A stretch of 64,000 nt of DNA, taken from NCBI RefSeq assembly GCF_010668395.1, contig NZ_WUEY01000017.1:62001-126000 (forward strand), read 5' to 3'. A program made the translations under genes and the position numbers. This DNA comes from Martinezella lusitana. Its GTDB lineage: Bacteria > Pseudomonadota > Alphaproteobacteria > Rhizobiales > Rhizobiaceae. The notes below the pieces were generated by a model. The model was not told the origin of the DNA. It searched no databases and was given only the letters and a program-made list of their open reading frames with translations. This document shows, piece after piece, positions 60,362 to 64,000 of the stretch; within the stretch, counting starts at the first letter, position 1, and each line of letters begins with the position of its first letter.

Positions 60362-61340
60362 TCTTGCCGATGTGGTCGCTGGTTTCCAGCAAGCGATGCG
60401 CCTCGACCACATCGTCAAAGGCAAAGACCTTGTGAATGACGGGGGCAATCGTGCCCTCGTCGAGCAGCGGCCAGACCTGCGAGAAAAGATCGTCGCGGAC
60501 GGCGCGCTTTTCCTCCGCCGTGCGCGGGCGCATGGTCGATCCGGTCACCGTCAGGCGCTTGACCATGATCGGCTGCAGGTTGACCTTTTCGGCAACGGCG
60601 CCGCCGAGGAAAGCGATGATGGAGAGGCAGCCGTCGCGGGCAAGCGAGGCGAGATTCTTTTCCAGGTAGGCGGCGCCGATCATGTCGAGGATGACATCGA
60701 CGCCATGCGCCGTTTCAGCCTTGATGACCTCGGCGAAATCCTCCTGCTTGTAGTTGATCGCCCGCTTCGCGCCCAGCTTCTCGCACGCCTCGCATTTTTC
60801 CTTCGATCCCGCCGTCGTATAGACGGTCGCGCCGAAAGCACGCGCAAGCTGGATTGCCGTCGTGCCGATGCCGCTGGAACCGCCGTGGATCAGCACGCTT
60901 TCCCCTTCGGTAAGGCCCGCCATCTGGAAGAGATTGGCCCATACGGTAAAGAACGTTTCGGGGATGGCCGCCGCGCGCACCGCGTCATAGCCGTTCGGGA
61001 AGCGAAGCGCCTGGCCCGCCGGCAGGACGCAATATTCGGCGTAGCCGCCGCCATTTGCGAGACCGCAGACCTTGTTGCCGATCGCAAATTCCGTGACGCC
61101 GGGCGCAACGTCGACGACTTCGCCGGCGATTTCGAGGCCCAGGATCGGGCTTGCCTCCTTCGGCGGCGGATAGGTGCCCTGCCGTTGCGCCACATCCGGC
61201 CGGTTGACGCCGGCAGCCTCGACCCGAACGAGGATCTCGCCCGGCTTCAAAATCGGCAAGGGCTTGCGGCCGATGGTCATGACCTCAGGTCCGCCAAAGG
61301 ACGGCAGATCCACGAAACGCATTTCAGATGGCAAGGGCAT
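60342..61340 (-). CDS. NAD(P)H:quinone oxidoreductase (zeta-crystallin type)
   Basis: Zinc-independent medium-chain reductase, 332 aa. The N-terminal GroES-like domain has AAGVNRPDVAQRQGTYPPP, and the nucleotide turn is HGGSSGIGTTAIQLA. Zinc ligands of alcohol dehydrogenases are absent. It reduces quinones by one or two electrons in characterised relatives. GAGG lies upstream of the ATG. It is convergent with the MFS gene with a 20-bp overlap. Confidence 0.92.
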   Translation of the reverse strand: MPLPSEMRFVDLPSFGGPEVMTIGRKPLPILKPGEILVRVEAAGVNRPDVAQRQGTYPPPKEASPILGLEIAGEVVDVAPGVTEFAIGNKVCGLANGGGYAEYCVLPAGQALRFPNGYDAVRAAAIPETFFTVWANLFQMAGLTEGESVLIHGGSSGIGTTAIQLARAFGATVYTTAGSKEKCEACEKLGAKRAINYKQEDFAEVIKAETAHGVDVILDMIGAAYLEKNLASLARDGCLSIIAFLGGAVAEKVNLQPIMVKRLTVTGSTMRPRTAEEKRAVRDDLFSQVWPLLDEGTIAPVIHKVFAFDDVVEAHRLLETSDHIGKIMLKLA

Positions 61341-61419
61341 GGCGCACTCTCCTCTCCCAGCAAAGCAGTGGAGATAGTTTAGCGCAGCACGCTTGAAAAG
61401 GTGGTGCGGCGATAGGGCG

Positions 61420-63225
61420 TCAATTCGTCTCGGTCAAACCGAGGAATGCGACACCGGCGGCGCTCTCCTTCGCCTTGGTCTTGATACCGGCGATGGAGGT
61501 GCTGACGCGGTTGATATTGTCGATCACCAGTCCCTCGGGCAGCTGCAGGATGCCGATGGAGCATCGCATCAACGGGAACTCCGCGTCGGCGCCGCTGCGG
61601 TCGTGGCCGCGAATGCGCCCGGCGGCTCGATCCTCCGCCGAATAAAGCTCGAGGACATCGGCATGGAAATCGGCAAGCAGCCGGTCCAGAACCTCGCGAA
61701 GCTCCTGCGTGCCCCAGCCTGTGACGCCGATGAAGAAATCATCGCCGCCGACATGGCCGAGGAAGTGGCGCTCGGCGAAGAAATAGCGGCGCATCAGTGC
61801 CGCAAACAACGAGATCGCATGGTCGCCGAGATGGAAACCATAGGCATCGTTGAACGGCTTGAAATTGTCGAAGTCGCAATAGCAGAAATGCCTGACCTCA
61901 TCGCCGTCCCGGCCGGTATTCTGCATGAAATCATGGATGGCACGATTGCCCGGCAGGCCGGTCAGCGGGTTCTGGTCCTGGGCGATCTTGAGCTGTTTCT
62001 CGTTGATGACCTTGATGAGCGAGGCAGCTGAAACGATGCCGGCATAGTGCGTGCCTTCGGTGACGATGAGGCAATCGCTGCTTTCCATGTTGGCGAAGAT
62101 CGCCATCAGCGTATCGGCATCGGAATCAAGCCCGACGATCGGCGCCATCTCGACGAAGTGCGAAATCGAGCGCTCGTAGACCTTGTTCTTCAGCAGGTCG
62201 CGGCCGAAGGGCTGGTAGATGTATTCCTTCAGCTGATATTCGTGGATGATGCCGCGCGGCTCGTCATTGGCGTTGACGACCGGGAAATAGGCGCGGCGCG
62301 GATTGCGGCGGAAGAGTTCGAAGACGCTGTCGATGCTGTCGCTCTCACGGATGGTCGGCAGCACCTCGATCTGCTTGCGGATGAGGATTTCATCCAGGGA
62401 CTGGCTGCTGCGCACCGTTTTGCCGAGATCCTGAAGATGAGGAAAGCTCGGCTTGAGCTCGTTGACGAGCACGGTCGGGCGGGCGATGAACCAGCCCTGG
62501 ACGAGATCGACGCCGAATTCGCGGCAGGTGAGGAATTCCGCCTCCGTCTCGATGCCCTCGGCGATGACACGCGTGCCGAGGACATGGGCGATATTGACGA
62601 GGTTCCTGAGGATGTGGCGCTTGCGGGCGCTGCGATCGATATCGACGATGAAATGCCGATCGATCTTGAGGTAGTCGACCGGATAATCGGAAAGGAGCTT
62701 CATCTCGCCGTGGCCGACGCCGAAGTCGTCGATGGCCAGCTTGAAGCCCGCATTGCGCATTCTGGCGACCAGCGCGGAAAACTCGGGCACGATGGTATTG
62801 TCGAAGCGCTCGGAGAACTCGAAGCAGACGGAGGAAGGAGCAATGCCTGCCTTCTTCATGTGCTGCAGCAGGCTATCGACCAGCAACGCGCCCTGCGGAA
62901 TAAGCCGGACGTCCAGATTGAGGAAAAGCGTTGCCGAGCCGAGATTGGGCAGCGTGGCGAACTTTGCCAGCGCCCGGCTCGTGACCATCTGCTCGAGCCC
63001 GAGAAGCTGGCCGGTGCGCTCGGCCTCGTCGAGGATATCGATCGGGCTGTTGAAGCCGATGCGCTCCTGCCCGCGCATCAGGGATTCATAGCCGAAGACA
63101 GCGCCCGTACCGGCCTCTACGATCGGCTGAAATGCATTTTCGATGACGAGTTTGGCGAGAGTGACAATCTGGTCGCTGGCATACCGGCGCAATACGCCGG
63201 GCTCGACTGCGGCAGTCAGGGACAT
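61420..63225 (-). CDS. EAL-CBS-GGDEF cyclic-di-GMP protein
   Basis: Cytoplasmic signalling protein, 601 aa, in the order EAL (about 20-265), a CBS pair (about 285-410) and GGDEF (about 425-590). The EAL catalytic set looks complete: the Glu of YESLMRG, Asn of FLNLDV, Glu of FEFSERF, DDFG, KIDR, the Glu of AEGIETE and Gln of VQGW. The GGDEF motif reads GGDDF, a conservative change, so cyclase activity is uncertain. CBS domains may sense adenine nucleotides. ATG 63225 has GGAG at 6 nt; GTG 63237 and ATG 63231 are alternatives. Confidence 0.94.
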   Translation of the reverse strand: MSLTAAVEPGVLRRYASDQIVTLAKLVIENAFQPIVEAGTGAVFGYESLMRGQERIGFNSPIDILDEAERTGQLLGLEQMVTSRALAKFATLPNLGSATLFLNLDVRLIPQGALLVDSLLQHMKKAGIAPSSVCFEFSERFDNTIVPEFSALVARMRNAGFKLAIDDFGVGHGEMKLLSDYPVDYLKIDRHFIVDIDRSARKRHILRNLVNIAHVLGTRVIAEGIETEAEFLTCREFGVDLVQGWFIARPTVLVNELKPSFPHLQDLGKTVRSSQSLDEILIRKQIEVLPTIRESDSIDSVFELFRRNPRRAYFPVVNANDEPRGIIHEYQLKEYIYQPFGRDLLKNKVYERSISHFVEMAPIVGLDSDADTLMAIFANMESSDCLIVTEGTHYAGIVSAASLIKVINEKQLKIAQDQNPLTGLPGNRAIHDFMQNTGRDGDEVRHFCYCDFDNFKPFNDAYGFHLGDHAISLFAALMRRYFFAERHFLGHVGGDDFFIGVTGWGTQELREVLDRLLADFHADVLELYSAEDRAAGRIRGHDRSGADAEFPLMRCSIGILQLPEGLVIDNINRVSTSIAGIKTKAKESAAGVAFLGLTETN

Positions 63226-63434
63226 GCCCATCTCCACTTGCGGATTCTGAACTAATTTATTTAAGTAAAACTTGGGACTTACCGCGTTTTCGACCCAAGA
63301 TGCGCCATAAGCGTCAACGAAACCTTTCCCGCATGTGAAAGTTTCATGAATGGTAAAGCAATATTAACCATTCGCCGGGACGAACAAACAGCCGAACGCA
63401 GATAGGCTGCCGCCCGCGCAAACGGAGTTCAGCG

Positions 63435-63686
63435 CTAGTTTGGCGAGCGCCTCTCCGCCTCATAATCGGCGAACATGTCTGCCACGCAGCGGCCGCTCGC
63501 TCCCGTATCTGCGCCATCATTGGCGGCGTGGGGAACATCGCAAACATCGTCACGCTTGCGGGCCGCATCCCACATGCGCAAGGCCTCCCGCACGACTTCG
63601 CTGCTCGAGGCATAAGTGCCGGTATCGACCGCGGCGCGGATGCCGGCGGCCTGAAGCGGAGAGATGGAAACCGTTACCATCGGCAT
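63435..63686 (-). CDS. ParD/CopG-type antitoxin, orphan
   Basis: Ribbon-helix-helix antitoxin-like protein, 83 aa. The N-terminal strand MVTVSISPLQAAGIRAAVDTG and ASSSEVVREALRMWDA helices match ParD. The second half (KRDDVCDVPHAANDGADTGA) lacks the usual toxin-wrapping pattern and contains two cysteines. No ParE toxin follows: the next gene is EAL-CBS-GGDEF, and the only overlapping frame shows no toxin features. GGAGGAA precedes the ATG. It may be a remnant or a stand-alone regulator. Confidence 0.7.
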   Translation of the reverse strand: MPMVTVSISPLQAAGIRAAVDTGTYASSSEVVREALRMWDAARKRDDVCDVPHAANDGADTGASGRCVADMFADYEAERRSPN

Positions 63687-63910
63687 GATATTCCTCCCTT
63701 GACGTTGTTAGGCGGAAATTTGGCTGGAAGCGTGTTCCACAGCCTCGGCCGGTGCCTTCAAGGCGTATCCTTCGACATGCCTGTTGGATAAAGGCCTCGT
63801 CGCTACATCAACTCAACGCCGCTCCGCCTTCACGGCAGAGGCATAGAGAGTAGCGCCGCTCACGCTCCTTGTCAAAAAGTAGCAGTGCGTTACCCCTTTT
63901 GGGACATCCC

Positions 63911-64000
63911 CTACCGCCTCAGCACAAGTCCGAAGGCCACCAGCGTCCAGCCCTGGAAGATCAGATCGAAGGCCAGGAAAAGGCCGAGGATCCAGAGGCT
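63911..64000 (-). CDS. HdeD-family membrane protein, C-terminal fragment
   Basis: The last 29 residues, followed by TAG, read WILGLFLAFDLIFQGWTLV, ending GLVLRR. This matches the end of HdeD-type (DUF308) membrane proteins, which have six transmembrane helices and are linked to acid stress in enterobacteria. The gene continues past the right edge of the window. Small size limits certainty. Confidence 0.65.
   Translation of the reverse strand, partial: SLWILGLFLAFDLIFQGWTLVAFGLVLRR

Noticed and set aside
63344..63613. 89-codon frame overlapping the ParD-like gene, as a ParE toxin
   Set aside because: Lies in another frame of the same region and shows none of the ParE sequence features.
1..64000. 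CRISPR arrays, tRNA or rRNA genes and prophage modules
   Set aside because: No regularly spaced direct repeats, cloverleaf-like sequence, ribosomal RNA stretches or phage structural genes were recognised by reading.

Overview
The window looks like chromosome or chromid of a fast-growing rhizobium (Rhizobium/Agrobacterium branch of the alphaproteobacteria). The pointers are high GC coding sequence, a DmeR/DmeF nickel-cobalt pair with its AT/GC-rich operator, two copies of a RIME-like palindromic intergenic element, a TIGR03808-type Tat-exported repeat protein and an asparaginase of the Rhizobium etli ReAV type. These assignments come from motif recognition by eye; no database search was possible.

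Layout. 1-6.8 kb: class A beta-lactamase, dmeF and dmeR, a MerR metal sensor, a GNAT acetyltransferase, a C39-like peptidase, a methyltransferase and two c-type cytochromes. 6.9-20.7 kb: a series of divergent regulator/target pairs (LysE exporter with a WYL regulator, SDR with AraC, NTF2-like with AraC, TetR with a glutathione S-transferase). Between them lie an ADP-ribose/CDP-alcohol-type phosphoesterase, Fe-type superoxide dismutase, a racemase-like protein, a PEBP protein coupled to an MFS exporter, a class IV aminotransferase, a zinc alcohol dehydrogenase and a trans-aconitate methyltransferase-like protein. 20.9-31.6 kb: a zwf copy, a HerA-like ATPase, a two-domain VOC protein, DUF899 with MarR, a RES-Xre toxin-antitoxin pair, ohr with ohrR, a minimal IS200-like element and two related L,D-transpeptidases. 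31.7-35.3 kb: both subunits of methylmalonyl-CoA mutase. 35.3-41.4 kb: a hydrolase, an ATP-dependent ligase with its partner exonuclease, a nitrilase-family hydrolase and the TIGR03808 protein.

41.4-51.8 kb is the most coherent block: a leftward leucine/isovalerate degradation operon (isovaleryl-CoA dehydrogenase, methylcrotonyl-CoA carboxylase beta, RidA, carboxylase alpha, HMG-CoA lyase, methylglutaconyl-CoA hydratase). A large indolepyruvate-type ferredoxin oxidoreductase on the same strand precedes it by only 86 bp. The whole series could take leucine-derived 2-oxo acid to isovaleryl-CoA and on to acetoacetate plus acetyl-CoA. 52-64 kb: two more glutathione S-transferases, a LysR regulator, small proteins, a DUF4406 protein divergent from a DeoR regulator, a DUF2127 membrane protein, the ReAV-like asparaginase, a Cys-rich regulator divergent from an MFS exporter, a quinone oxidoreductase, an EAL-CBS-GGDEF protein, an orphan ParD-like antitoxin and the C-terminus of an HdeD-family membrane protein.

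No rRNA, tRNA, CRISPR array, prophage or large mobile island was seen. Several divergent intergenic regions carry clear inverted repeats that are good operator candidates, and these are listed separately.
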